A stretch of 64,000 nucleotides of DNA from Rugalucina vietnamica (GCA_964017185.1 OZ024878.1:3038151-3102150), one strand, 5' to 3'. Numbered from the stretch's first letter, positions 48,085-61,800 are shown. Translations and numbers: made by a program. Notes: generated from the letters alone by a model not told the origin.

Positions 48085-49594
48085 GTCAGATCTTCAACAA
48101 TGAATGAAAGTGCTATTAGCTAACACTTGAACCGCCACATGAGAAAACCAACAATCTGCCTAGACGAAAACAAAGGCGCAGATCAGCTTCGCAGTAACTG
48201 CGAGATCACTGCGAAGCTGATTAGTGCCTTTGTTTTCGCTACCCGGATAGTACAGTTCCTCTTCTACTTAAATCCGGAATTTCAAGATTCTAGCTCTTTT
48301 CTGTGACTATACAGGTCGGTTTATGTCGGACCTGGTCGGAAACACATTGTTGGTTTTCCCACGAGGCGGCTCACTTATGGGATTGATTTTGTGTATGTGT
48401 TTTGTAAGATTGTGTTTTGTAAGAATGTGTTTTGTAAATGATAAATAAATGACATTTAAAAGTCTCATGATTTCTCTTTTAAATAGAATCCCTCTAAAAC
48501 TGCCAAAGTAATACAATGATAAAACACATCTGAAGAGGCTTAACTAGCAAAAACAGTGGTATGGTGGTTATGTCACTCGTCTTGTAAACCAGGGGTGGCA
48601 GGTTCGATTTCGGGCTTCCCTTGTCCGTCGGATGAGACTATAAACTGAGATCCCGTCTCCATATGACCTTAGCTGTTACCTTAGGACGTTAGACTCCAAA
48701 TCAACGAACCAACCTTTTCAGTTCCATCAGGACAGAGCCACAGTTTCCTGGATAGTTACCACAGTAATTAGGAGTTAATGTGTCATGCTAAAGGGAACAA
48801 CCCCGTTTCAAAACTACTTCTCGGCTCTACCTACTAAGCCACCACCGTCCTCTATCTATATCTATATGTGATCACAAACTTACTGAAAAATTAATAACAT
48901 CCAAGTACTCCCCTAGATTCTATAATCAAAACTTAAAGCCTGATTGGCTGAATCTAAACATTCTAGGCCAGCTAATAATCCTGCAACTAATCTGATCAGA
49001 AACCATAAGAGTAGGTTCTGTACTTCAGGAAAACGTATCCGTGCAATGTATACCCCCCTTAAACCCCACTTTTATAAACCCCACTTTTATATAGTAAAGC
49101 TGAGGTAAGCAGGGGTAAAGTTTTTCAGCTCACCTGAGCCGAAGGCTCACAAGGTGAGCTTATAGTACAGTAGTCGAGCCGGCGTCCGTCCGTCCGTGCG
49201 TGCGTGCGTCCACATTTTCAAACTCAAATATCTCTAAGACAACAAGGCCGATCGTGATCAAATTTTATCTAAAGCATCATTGAGGAGGGGGAAAGGTTGC
49301 ATTAGGTTTTGGGCCAGGTCGGATTGGAACTCTGGTTTCCATGGCAACAGATAGCTCCCATAGACTTACAATGGGAAAAACATAAAAAAAAAATCTTCTC
49401 CGAATCCACAAGTCCCAGACCTTTCAAATTTTGTGTGGAGCAATGTATAGTGGTCCTCTTTATAAATCCTGCCAACCGTGCCCCTGGGGTCCATACAGGC
49501 CCCGCCCCGGGGGCGTGATGGGGCAAAACATAAAAAAATCTTCTTCTCCGAAACCACATGGCCCAGAGCCTTCATATTTTGTATGAAGCAATGT
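48085..49594 (+). repeat. tandem segmental duplication, unit 3 (with MITE)
   Basis: Carries the same elements as unit 2, including the MITE at 48129-48372, whose hairpin duplication is partly deleted. Confidence 0.9.
48129..48372. mobile_element. GAGCC MITE, filled site in unit 3
   Basis: ACTT flanks as in unit 2. The hairpin reads GCAGTAACTGCGAGATCAC, a partial loss of the duplication seen in units 2 and 4. Confidence 0.9.
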
Positions 49595-50625
49595 GTGTCA
49601 GATCTTCAACAATGAATGAAAGTGCTATTAGCTAACACTTGAGCCGCCACATGAGAAAATCAACAATCTGTCTAGACGAAAACAAAGGCGCAGATCAGCT
49701 TCGCAGTAACTGCAAGATCAGCTTCGCAGTGACTGCGAAGCTGATCAGCGCATTTGTTTTCGCAACCCGGATAGTACAGTTCCTCTTCTACTTAAATCCG
49801 GAATTTCAAGATTCTAGCTCTTTTCTGTGACTATACAGGTCGGTTTATGTCGGACCTGGTCGGAAACACATTGTTGGTTATCCCACGAGGCGGCTCACTT
49901 ATGGGATTGATTTTGTGTATGTGTTTTGTAAGATTGTGTTTTGTAAGAATGTGTTTTGAAAATGATAAATAAATGACATTTTAGTCTCATGATTTCTCTT
50001 TTAAATAGAATCCCTTTAAAACTGCAAAAGTAATACTATGTTAAAACACACCTGAAGAGGCTTAACTAGCAAAAACAGTGGTATGATGGTTAAGTCACTC
50101 GTCTTGTAAACCAGGGATGGCAGGTTCTATTCCGGGCTCCTCAGTATGTCGGATTAGACTATAAACTGAGGTTCAGTCCCCATATGACCTTAGCTGTTTT
50201 CTCTTAGATGTTAAACTCCAAATCAACCAACCAACCTTTTCAGTCCTATCAGTACAGAGCCATGGCTTCTTGGATATTACCAGAGTTATGAGGAGTTAAT
50301 GTGTCTGGCTATGTAAGTTACAAACCCGTTTTGAATCACTACTTCTCGGCTCTACCTACTAAGCCACCACCGTACCCATATGTGATCACAAACATGTTCT
50401 GAAAATTAATAACCTGCATGTGCTGCCCTAAATTCTATGATAATCATTACTTCAAGCATGAATCTAGACATTCTAGACCAGCTGATAAGCTGGCAAGTAA
50501 TCTGATCAGAAACCATAAGCGTAGGTTCTGTATTTCTCCCAGCCCAAATGAGCGTAAAGTAATAAAGCTGTCATTAGAACAACGATCTGCAACATCATTA
50601 CGAAAACATGCCCATGCAATGTACA
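49595..50625 (+). repeat. tandem segmental duplication, unit 4 (partial, more divergent)
   Basis: Contains the MITE (49641-49896) and a clearly diverged SINE. Similarity fades near 50,600. Confidence 0.85.
49641..49896. mobile_element. GAGCC MITE, filled site in unit 4
   Basis: ACTT flanks and the same internal hairpin duplication as unit 2, here slightly changed. Confidence 0.9.
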
Positions 50626-50669
50626 GAGATTTTTAAAACTGTAAAAAATAAAAAAAATTCGGTAGACTT

Positions 50670-50912
50670 TTTATGGTTTTTACCATATATGGGCATGGCG
50701 GCCATCTTGGTCATGTGACCTGGACCATTCATATAAACTTTCGTTCCCCCTTCCTAAGGATGCTCCACATGAAGTTTGGCTTTGATTGGCCAAGCCGTTT
50801 CAAAGGAGAAGATCTTTGAAATTGTGGACGACGACGGACGACTGACGGACGCCGGAGCATGGCCATCCTATAAGCTCACCTTGTGAGCCTTCGGCTCAGG
50901 TGAGCTAAAAAT
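50670..50912 (-). repeat. GCTCACCTGAGC-family fragment
   Basis: From TTTTTACCATATATGGGCATG to CTTCGGCTCAGGTGAGCT. Single terminal unit of the long repeat. Confidence 0.85.
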
Positions 50913-51000
50913 ATATAAACCCCTGTATACCCCAGTTTTACTATATGAAAAAGGGGTTCAAGGAGGTATACATGTCAAGGACATGTTATCCTGATGCTAT
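50913..51000. mobile_element. palindromic MITE, tail fragment
   Basis: Only the conserved tail (CCCCAGTTTTACTATATGAAA ... GGACATGTTATCCTGATG) is present. Confidence 0.7.
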
Positions 51001-51063
51001 GGATATTTTTTGTTTCCCGTGTCAGATAAAAAAAAAATAATACACTTAAGATCAAATCACATA

Positions 51064-51657
51064 TTAATGTTTTAATGGATTACATTTTAAATCTAAAACA
51101 ACATGGTCTACATGTGGAGCATAAGACTTTACATGTTCTATATGCAAAATTGTAGTGTCCCACTCGCTCTCATGAACTTCAATTAAAATATTTCTTATCT
51201 GACCAGATACATCAAAAGCCCATGGCATCCATTTTGATTTATTACTTGCCTCTGAACCCTTTTCTTTCTCTTCAAAATTTGTGTCTATAGCTGTTTGTAG
51301 CTTACAATTATGTAATGACTTCTCCACCTCAGGTATACGATTGGGCAACTCCTCATTTGTAGATGAAAGTCCTAAATTTTCTTCTTTAGTTACATCATTT
51401 CTAGAGGATACTTGATGAGCTAAATCCTCAGTTCTTCTACATAGTGTTTCACAGTCATTATCACTGATATGATCATTAATTCTCACACTTTCTCCAATCA
51501 AATTTTCACCACACCCTTTCCTTGTATTAACATTTCCATGTATATGTAGAATACCACCTGTCTCTGATTTGAGAGCCATACAAGCAGTTCTCCAACCAGG
51601 CTCAGAACTGGGGATCAAACCCAGGTTCACTCTGTCAGCTACATTCCTTGGGCAGAC
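51064..51657 (-). CDS. TYW2: TYW2, last exon
   Basis: 594 bases, phase 0 acceptor (TTTTCAG), stop at 51064. It starts VCPRNVADRVNLGLIPSSEP and includes GGILHIHGNVNTRKG, both typical of TYW2. A Glu/Ser/Asn-rich segment of about 75 residues follows, then KWMPWAFDVSGQIRNILIEV and a family-like end (HIEHVKSYAPHVDHVVLDL). Confidence 0.93.
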   Translation of the reverse strand, partial: VCPRNVADRVNLGLIPSSEPGWRTACMALKSETGGILHIHGNVNTRKGCGENLIGESVRINDHISDNDCETLCRRTEDLAHQVSSRNDVTKEENLGLSSTNEELPNRIPEVEKSLHNCKLQTAIDTNFEEKEKGSEASNKSKWMPWAFDVSGQIRNILIEVHESEWDTTILHIEHVKSYAPHVDHVVLDLKCNPLKH

Positions 51658-54600
51658 CTGAAAATAGGATCATTGAGCACAGTCAATTTTTCAAACTCAT
51701 AGCAATTTTCTACTTTAACATGACTTGAAATGAATGGAAACTCCCTGATGCCCTGAAGAATCCTCTTAGATGTTTTATAAAGAGTGGTAGTCACACAAGG
51801 TCTGGCACTATCATTACGAAAACATGTAATATACTACAGATTTTAATTGAAAATTTCCTTTAGAAAAATTTTGATATTTTACATCTTTCAGAAACTGCCT
51901 TTTTCATAACACTTTTTGAAAAGCATGAAGATAAATATGATTATGTCATCCTTTTGCATTCAAAAGTCTTTAAAATGCTGGGTACACATTAGAACCCCCG
52001 GCAAGGCGGTTTTGGATCAAAAATAAGAAAATTAGGTATACCCCTGCAAATTCCAGTTTTTCTACATAAAAGTGGGGTTTATGGGGGTATATATTGCATG
52101 GACATGTTCTCCTGACGCATATAGTAAAAGACATCTAAGATACCTGTCATGATCAGATGAAACAACTACAAAATTCAACTATTTTTTCATATCATATGTT
52201 GACTCATTAGGACTGGCTCATTGACAATATGTTTAAATAAAGAGATACAAAAATCTTAACTTATAAATGTGCAATGTGTACTTACAGACATGAATAGTTA
52301 GGAAATGTAAATAACATCCATCTAATATGAGCCGCATCGTGAGAAAACGGGATTATTGCCTATGCGAAAACAAAGGCGCAGATCAGCTTCGCAGTAACTG
52401 CGAAGCTGATCAGCGCCTTTGTTTTCGCTACTCGGATAGTACAATTCCTCTTCTACTTAAATCCGAAATTTCAAGCTTCTAGCTCTTTTCTGAGCTTGTA
52501 CAGGCCGGTTTGTGTCGGATCTGGTCGGAAACCCCGAAGACCGGTTTTCTCACGTCGCGGCTCATATTGTAATGTATGCACTAAGTATCAGTCACCTGTC
52601 TGTTATCCCCAGCATGTACTGTACACCTGTCGGTGACCCCATTCAGCTCTAAGTTTCTTCTTAAAGCTTCTACTGCATCCGGATTCCACTCACAGGCATG
52701 TAGATGCTTGACACCAGTGTACACCAGATATGGAAGGGAAAAGTAGCCAATACCTGTAACATATAACAAACCACATCAAAGAAGATACACCCTCTACACT
52801 TACTCTATGGTCTTATAATGCTGAAAGCAAAGCAAAGTCGCCACTGGTACCATTTTGAATTGAATAAGTTGTAAACAGCACTTTTGTCATTCCATGTAAA
52901 TCAATACATACTAATTCACTAATTTCTAGAAATGTCAATGATGCTTGCAATTGTACATACTCATGCTTGTACATGCTTCCACATTGTACATTAATAGTGT
53001 AGGGTCTGGTTGTTAATTGTGCCTTACAACAATTCAACTGATATATTAAAATCCAACAACAGCATCTTCCACCAACAAGTGTACCTAGTACACTTGTTGA
53101 GTGTGAATTAAAAACTTCCTTCATACACTCAACACAGGTATGGGGCTTTTCTTTGAAATTTCAACGAACTTGGAGTTATATTTATTTTAGGTTTCACTCG
53201 TACCTGCATATAGATCTACCACAACTTCTCCAGTACAATCCAACTTTGACACCCTCAACTTCTCTGTGATGTTGCCGGAACTGAACATACACTTTGTCAC
53301 ATCATAGGTATACCTGTAGGAAAAAATCACAACCATTAAGAAAAAATCCCCAAGCAGAATATAAAATTTTGTAAAAATTCTGTAAAAATTGAAGAAAAAA
53401 TCAGTTGAAAATTTTTGACATTTTTTCTTGTTTTTGCCCAAAACATTGATTACGTGTTCACTTCATACTGACATATTATCTTGATGTACATCTGTGTGTG
53501 TAAAGAAAGAACAATTTGGGTCGGTGTATTCTTTGGACCAAATCCACTTGGACCGCTGGACTTGGACCAGTCCAAGCAAATGTCAGATGGACCAAACAGG
53601 GTATTCCTTGGACCAGGTAATCCATGGACCAGTCATTTGGAAGTAATATACATGTTGAAATCAGATGGACAAAACAGGGTATTCCTTTGACCAGGTAATC
53701 CTTGGACCAGATAATCCTTGGACCAGATATACTGTTGGACCAGTCATTGTCTATTGGACTTAGGCCAATATGTATTGCATAATATTTACAGTTTTCTAAA
53801 ACCTCCTTAGATGAACCATTAGATGTTCATCTGTGTTCATACTTCCATGAACGACATTGTGTCAAGCGACGTGACGTAATCCAAACTTGACTTCAAAAAA
53901 CATGAATCTCGCCAATCTGATTGGACGTTGTAAACGTCGACGCCGTTCTTCTGTTTGAACGTACACTGTGTGTAGATTCTCTGCTTGCTGGTAAATGTGA
54001 CCGCATTGGTGATTTTTCAACAAGCGATAGAGAGAAATGAATGTAAATATAGGCAATGAGTTTATTTTTTCTGTTGTTCATGGACCTATGAAATGAATTT
54101 CATTTTTCTGGTGTTCATGGAGCTATGAACCGCAGAGGGTCGCGTGCAAAGTGAATGAACCCCGAAGGGGTTCATGTAAGCTTCGCTAGCGACCCACTGC
54201 GGTTCATAGCTCCATGAACAACAGAAAAATTAAACTCATTGCTTATATTTACATTCATTTCTCTCTATCGCTTGTTGAAAAATCACCAAGGCGGTCACTT
54301 TACCAGCAAAACAGAGAATGAACACACAGTGTGTGTTCAAACAGCGGAACGGCGTCGACGTTTACAACGTCCAATCAGATTGGCGAGATTCATGTTTTTT
54401 GACGTCAAATTTGGATTACGTCACGTCGCGTGGCACAATGGTGTTCATGGAAGTATGAACACAGATGAAAATCTAATGGTGCATCTAAGGAGGTTTTAGA
54501 AAAATGTAAATATTTCTTAAACAAACACTTAATTTGAACAGATTCAACCTATGGAAACGGTGTATTAGAAAAACGGTGAATCAACGGGGGTTAATCGGAA

Positions 54601-55801
54601 AAATGTGAACCATCGGGCGAGGTGTCGGTGACACATCGGGATTTGCACTAGATAAAAGGTATGTTGTTTGTTTACTTCTATTTTGAAGCGAAAGCTAAAA
54701 ATACTGCAGTAAATAAAAACAAATTGAACACTTGCAGGAGCTGTAAGGGTCTTTGATGCAGCCCCGGAAACCCTAAAATTGTTGAAAATGTATTTTGTTT
54801 AATCGCCACAGTGCGCCCCATTTTACTACTCAAACATTTCAGTTGACTTTCGGTTGTATTTTTTGTTTATTTTTTATGCTTACATCGAATTACGAATGTA
54901 AACAACCTTAATTCAGATTGGTGAATATAGAAAAGTAAGCTCCTGATTATCAACCTTCAGAAAATTTGTAAAAAAGACTGGGAAAATCGAGATTCAGCCG
55001 GGTGATTGATTATTTGGTGAGTCTCCGGGCAAGTTGTGTGTGTCGCCGGGGAGCAACCAAATTTTGATGGAATAAAACTTTATTTTCTTCATTCTAGACA
55101 GTACATGATTGTTGTTTTTTAACTTTTAGTTTGAGTGGGATCATATCTATCCCAATTACGTATGCTATAAACACACGTTAATCACCGGCAGTGATGAGAA
55201 CTAGGACGTTCCTCGTCCGCAGCGTCCGTCATATCGCACTGTTCGCATAAATATAGTTTTTTTTTCGCTGGTTAAATGAAGCTGAAGCAAATGAAAATGT
55301 GTAAGAAATAATTGGAAAAGATACTGTCTCCAATTCTTAAATTTCTTCCGTTGCCGATTTGAAGACTGGGAAAATTATAACAGTAAACGCAGGTCCAATC
55401 TTTGGAAATAACATGGAACAGTATCTATTGGGATAGCTTCTTTCCTAAAATTATCAGGGCCTGAAATGCCCCCTCTGATGTCTACCGCTGAGGTGCCAGA
55501 TGATTGCTTAACGTTTCTTGTGAGATCTAGGGACAAAGATACCAGTCACAGCCCCCGCTAGTAGAGCGCGGTAGCTGAAGCGGTAGAGCGTCGGACTGTC
55601 ACTCTGGAGCGAGAGGTCCTGGGTTCGATCCCCACGAGCGCCGTGTAGGGTTCGAGCCCCGCACGGGTCACATGTGGGACAAGTCAAGTTCTGCTTGCAG
55701 GTGTGTCAGGTGCTTTTTCCTGGAGTACTCCTATTTTCGCCCCACCTACTGATTTGTTAATGAGTGAAATAATTGGCTTTTAAGGCACGTAAAACTTAAT
55801 C

Positions 55802-55839
<38 letters not shown>

Positions 55840-58800
55840 TATCAATAATAATAACTGATTCTTAAAACATGACATTTCGACAGGTTTCCAAGTTTGATTA
55901 GCTTTACAATATACCGGGACAATGCATACCTGACGGTATTAATTGATGTTAACTTTAGGTTCGGTCTCCTTTTGTTGCTCAGTTCACACGACTGGACATT
56001 TATTTTCTCATGGGAAAAATGAGGATTTTCGACATGACATCCGAGTAACACAAGTATAAGCGTTTCCAAAACGCTTGCGATCTCTCAGCACTAATTTCAC
56101 TGTATGACCACGTATAAATTCACGGCGATAACCACAGACCGAAAAGACTCTGACAGCTCGGTTCAACGTGAGCTTTCATACCCGAGCCGGCATGCGCTAT
56201 TTAGTGTGACCCAATCAAAGCTGCCTTGTCCAATCAAGTACGACCGGAAGTGTGGTCGATTTACAACAAGATTCCAGCCCTGTTCAATTATATATGCGCT
56301 CTCGCCGTGGCGAGATTGCAAAAAGTAACTCGAGTAACAAGGCCAAACAGCACGAGTTACAGTAATGCGCATACGTATCTACGTTATGTGCTTGCGTATA
56401 ACTGTAACTCTCACTTATGTTACGTCTACACTGGACCACGTTCTCACCACGTCCTTACCACGTTCTAAAAATTCCAGAACGTGGCGAGGACGGGGTCAAA
56501 ATGAAACAATTTCGGATTTTGTAAGTTCTTATAACGTCCGCACCACGTCCTTACTACGTCCTTCACGTTTCCACTACGTCCTCAATACGCGCTCACCAAG
56601 TTCATCCCGTTTCTACTACGTCCTTGCTACGTCCTCACAAAGACCAAGCAGTTCATACCACGCGCGAACTACGTTTCCAGCACGTTCTAACTGTAAATAC
56701 CCGGTATATTAATCAGTCGTATATATTATCCTCAACACCGCTAGCAGTCGGTCGTAATGCCCATGCTGAAGCCAACAAGATCTTGTCCTTCTATTTCTCC
56801 TTCTGTGAAATAGCACAAGTGCAGCCTGTGCACCAAGTAAGGCATGATGTCATTGAAGGAGAGCAAGTTGCAAGAGTACATCTCTGTTCATGTTTTCGAT
56901 TTCGATATGATTTAAATAAAAGCGAAAGCAATTGCTTGAGGGTACGGGACAATTGAAACAAAATTAATAAAACGTGGAGGACGTAGTTCGAACCTGGTGT
57001 GAACGTGATAAGAACCTACTAAGGACGTGTTAGGAACCGCTAGGACGTGATAAGAACGCAGTGCAGTCTTCTAGGACGCGGTAAGGACGTACAAGAAGCG
57101 TGGTATGGTCTTGTCGAGAACTTGATGGACGTAGCGAGGACGTAGAGAAGACGTAGTAGAAGCGTAGCGAGGTCTTGATGGTCTGCAACAAATTTGCATC
57201 GCGTCCACGAAGACCGCACTACGTTTGTACCACGTTCTTTCTACGTCTTACAAGTTCCTACTACGTCCTTACCACGTCCTTACTACGTGCTTACTGCGTT
57301 CTAATTCCACCCCGTCCTCGCCACGTTTCTTTTGAGCATGTTCAAAATTTGACCAAGACCTCCGCGTCCATCAAGACCTCGCTACGTCCTTACTACGTTC
57401 CTACCACGTCCTACAAGACCGTACCACGTCCTCACTACCTGAGATTATAACTTTATTTGATATTTTAATATCGAATCAGTATGAACAACAAGTATAGAAA
57501 TATTTATGATTTAAATAATAATAATAATAATAATAATACTTATTAGTTTATGCTGAATTTAAACGTAATTCAATTGTTTTTGATTATTTTCTATGATCAC
57601 TCATTATGACTTGTCAGCTTATTTTCCATAATCGATTAATAAAATTCCACAATCAAACAACATTTACTTATGATATGGCACTGATATAAAGAGCATATTC
57701 TACATTAATCATGTTAATATTCTAACATGTATATTACTTCCAAATGACTGGTCCAAGGATTACCTGGTCCAAGGAATACCCTGTTTGGTCAATCTGATAT
57801 TTGCTTGGACTGGTCCAAGTCCAGCGGTCCAAGTGGATTTAGTCCAAGGAGTACACCTACCCGAACAATTTAGCTGTTGTTGCCCATTAATTGATATGAG
57901 CAACAGTTAAGATTTAGCATGTTAAAATGTTTTTAAGTTTATCAAACGTTTTTTCACCAATTCTTCATGCGCAACCTCAATATGTCTGTAAATCATCTAC
58001 CAGAGGACCATTGGTCCTGAGAACGCTCACCTGAAGCCTGATCTTGGAGTATTAAGTCATCGTGAAATGACCTTGACCTTGAATACTCACACACCTTTAT
58101 TGACTTCATAAGTTGTCTGCATCTGCAAAGTTTCAGGTCTCAGGCTGCAACAGGTCCCTCTTATGGATAGATCTGCCCCATTCATGCATGATATTGTGGT
58201 CACAAAGGAAGGGGTGACCAAACTTCTCAAAGGTCTAAACCCGTCTAAAGCCTTAGGGCCTGATGAGCTTCATCCCAGAGTCCTAAAGGAACTGGCTGTG
58301 GAATTAGGGCCGGTATTCGCCCATCTCTTCCAGCAGTCAATTGATACAGGTGAAATTCCTAAAGAATGGTCTCTTGCTAATATTTGCCCCCTGTTTAAGA
58401 AGGGCGACAGGTCACTTGCCCGCAATTACCGCCCTGTTTCTTTGACATGCATTCCTTGTAAGCTTCTTGAACATATTGTATGCTCAAATATTATGGCCCA
58501 TCTTGATGAACATGAACTCTTGTCGGACAGGCAACACGCATTTAGGAAATGGCATAGCTGTGAAACTCAGTTGACTACAGTGATAAATGACTGGGCCAAA
58601 ATCTTAGACAAAAAAGGCCAGGTCGACACTTTTATACTCGATTTTGAAAAGGCTTTTGATACTCCTCCCCATGAACTCCTTAAAAGCAAATTGTTTAGCT
58701 ATGGAATAGGTGGAACAACACTGAATTGGATAAATGCTTTCCTTTGTTTCCGACAACAAAGGGTAGTGGTTAATGGTATTAAATCGGATTGGGCTCCAGT

Positions 58801-61800
58801 TGTGTCGGGTGTCCCTCAGGGCACCGTTCTCGGCCCCTTGCTGTTTTCCTTGTATATAAATGACATCTCAGCAGACATTGAGTCTGAAATAAGACTCTTT
58901 GCTGATGATTGTGTTTGCTATCGTGAAATCAAGAATGAAGAGGATACATTGAAACTTCAGAGAGACATTGATCGTTTAGGCAGTTGGGCTAGGAAATGGG
59001 GAATGAGATTTCAACCCGTCAAATGCAACATGATGCAGCTGACAAATAATACAGGCTAACTACACCCTTGAGGGCACTGTACTGGAAAACGTTGAAAGCA
59101 TAAAATACCTGGGTGTAACTATCACAAATGATTTGAAATGGAATACTCATATTTCCAATGTCTGTACAAAGGCTAACAGAACTCTCGGATTCTTAAGGAG
59201 AAATTTGTATTCTTGTCCCCCAGATGTGAAAGAAGCAGCTTATAAAGGACTGGTGCGGCCGGTCTTGGAATATGGAAGCTCAGTTTGGGACCCTCAAACT
59301 CATGGCCTCCAGGAAGAACTGGAAAAGGTACAAAATCGTGCGGCAAGGTTTGTGACGGGAAATTATGTTTTTGAAACTGGGAGCATGACTGGCATTTTAG
59401 GTCAACTGAAATGGGAATCTCTTAAGAAAAGGAGGAAGGATAGTAGACTTATACTGCTATACAAAGGTCTAAAGGGTAAAGCCAGAATACCCACAGATGA
59501 CCTTATCCCAAAGAATAGGCGTTGTAGAAATCAACACTCTTTGGCTTTTCAGATACCTTCAGCTAGCAAAGAAGCGTACAAAAGTAGTTTCTTTCCACAG
59601 ACTATCAGGGACTGGAATGACCTCCCTGATTCACTTATCTCCTCTGCTGAAATGTCTGATGACTGTGTGTCCAAGTTCGCTACACTCGTGCGTTCAAGGG
59701 ACTAATTTCTCCCCCATCCGAACCCCCTGGTGAAATAATGTCATTTGGCGTGTCACCAGTAAACTATTCAGATTCAGAATAGTTTCCAAACCCAGTGATT
59801 TCTGAGAAAACATAATTTTAATTTTGATATTTAATTGACCTTGGGTCAAGGTCAAGAAACGACCTTGGCCTTCATTATTTACTTACCTTCATTGACTCCA
59901 TTAGTTGTCTGCAGCTAGCAACTTTCAGGTCTCAGGCTGCAACAGTTTCCAAAATATCCATTGTCTTCCCCTTTTCCCATGTAAAAGCCTATGTTTCCAG
60001 AATTGACCTTGCCGTAAAATAGGTCAAGGTCATCCCAGGGTCATCATTTCAACAAACTATGATGGGCTGGAGTCCCAAATCCTACATACCAAGTTTTTGG
60101 TAAATCGGCCAGCCGGCTCTGGAGAAGAAGATTTTTGAGTGGTTTTTACCATAGTTGGTCATGGCGGCCATCTTGGTCATGTGACCCGAATTTCGCGATC
60201 AAACTTTCTTTCCCCCTACCCATGGACACTCCACATAAAATTTCACTTTGATTAGCCAAGCAGTTTCAGAGAAGAAGAACTTTGAAAAGTGTGTATGGAT
60301 GACAGACTGGCCAAGGTCAAGAGATGACCTTGACCTAAATTAATCACATACCTTCATCTACTCCATTAGTTGTTTGCATCTACCACTTTTCAGGTCTCAG
60401 GCTGCAACAGTTTTCAAAAAATCTATAGTTTTCACTTTTTCCATGTAAAAGCCTATGTTTCCAAAATTAAAATTGCCGTAAAATAGGTCAAGGTCATCCT
60501 AGGGTCATCATTTAATCAAACTATGATGGGCTGGAGTCCCAAATGGTACATACCAAGTTTCATGAAAATCGGCCAGCCGGTTCTGGAGAAGATTTTTGAG
60601 TGGTTTTTACCATATATGGGCGTGGCAGCCATCTTGGTCATGTGACCTGGATTTCGTGATCAAACTTTCATTATCTCTACCCATGGATGCTCCACATAAA
60701 ATTTCAGTTTGATTGGCCATGCAGTTTCAGAGAAGAAGATCTTTGAAAAGTGTGTATGGACGACAGACTGGTCAAGGTCAAGATATGACCTTGACCTAAA
60801 TTAATCACATACTTTCATTAGTTGTTTGGCATCTATCACTTTTCAGGCCTCAGGCTGCAATAGTTTTCAAAAAAATCATAGTTTTCACTTTTTTCATGTA
60901 AAAGCCTATGTTTTCAAAATTGAAATTGCCGTAAAATAGGTCAAGGTCATCCTAGGGTCATCATTTGATCAAACTATAATGGGCTGGAGTCCCAAATATT
61001 ACATACCAGGTTTTGTGAAAATCGGCCTTCCGGTTCACGAGAAGAAGATTTTTGAGTGGTTTTTACCATATATGGGCATGGCGGCCATCTTGGTCATGTG
61101 ACCTGGATTTCGCGATCAAACTTTCGTCACCCCTACCCATGGATGCTCCATATAAAATGATTGGCCTAGCGGTTTCAGAGGAGAAGATCTTTGAAAAGTG
61201 TGTATGGACGACAGACTGGCCAAGGTCAAGAGATGACCTTGACCTAAATTAATCACATACCTTCATCTACTCCATTAGTTGTTTGCATCTACCACTTTTC
61301 AGGCCTCAGGCTGCAATAGTTTTCAAAAAATCCATAGTTTTCACTTTTTCCCATGTAAACGCCTATGTTTCCAAATTTGACCTTGCCGTAAAATAGGTCA
61401 AGGTCATCCAAGGGTCATCATTTTATCAAACTATGATTGGTTGAAGTCCCCAATGCTACATACCAAGTTTCATGGAAATCGGTCCACCGGTTCTGGAGAA
61501 GAAGACTTTTGAAGTGTTTTTACCATATATGGGCGTGGCAGCCATCTTGGTCATGTGACCCAGATCTCGCGATCAAACTTCAGTTCCCTCTACCCATGGA
61601 TGCTCCACATAAAATTTCACTTTGATTGGCCAAGCGGTTTCAGAGAAAAAGATCTTTGAAATTAAGGACGACGGACGGACGCCGGATCATGGCCATCCTA
61701 TAAGCTCACCTTGTGAGCCTTCGGCTCAGGTGAGCTAAAAAAGTTCTGATGCCTTTAGGAGGAGTTGGTTTCACATGGTACATGTATACACTTACAGCAC

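Larger units (their letters stand above)
53518..57862. mobile_element. 4.3 kb foldback/MULE-like element in TYW2 intron
   Basis: Its ends are about 145-base inverted repeats starting GGGTCGGTGTA / GGGTAGGTGTA and built of TTGGACCAG-type tandem words. A perfect 9-base duplication GAACAATTT flanks it (53509-53517, 57863-57871). Nine-base duplications and repeat-rich inverted ends are known for foldback elements and Mutator-like transposons. The inside holds a 735-base palindrome (53781-54514), a tRNA-derived SINE (55565-55862) and a CGTCC repeat (56400-57440). No transposase is visible. Confidence 0.85.

Noticed and set aside
55565..55640. Possible tRNA-Asp gene
   Set aside because: The acceptor stem has mismatches and the sequence continues into a SINE body with an AAT tail; it is the SINE promoter head.
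56365..57450. Arg/Ser/Thr-rich open frames of 115, 110 and 91 codons
   Set aside because: They translate the short-period CGTCC repeat; periodic codons come from the DNA repeat.
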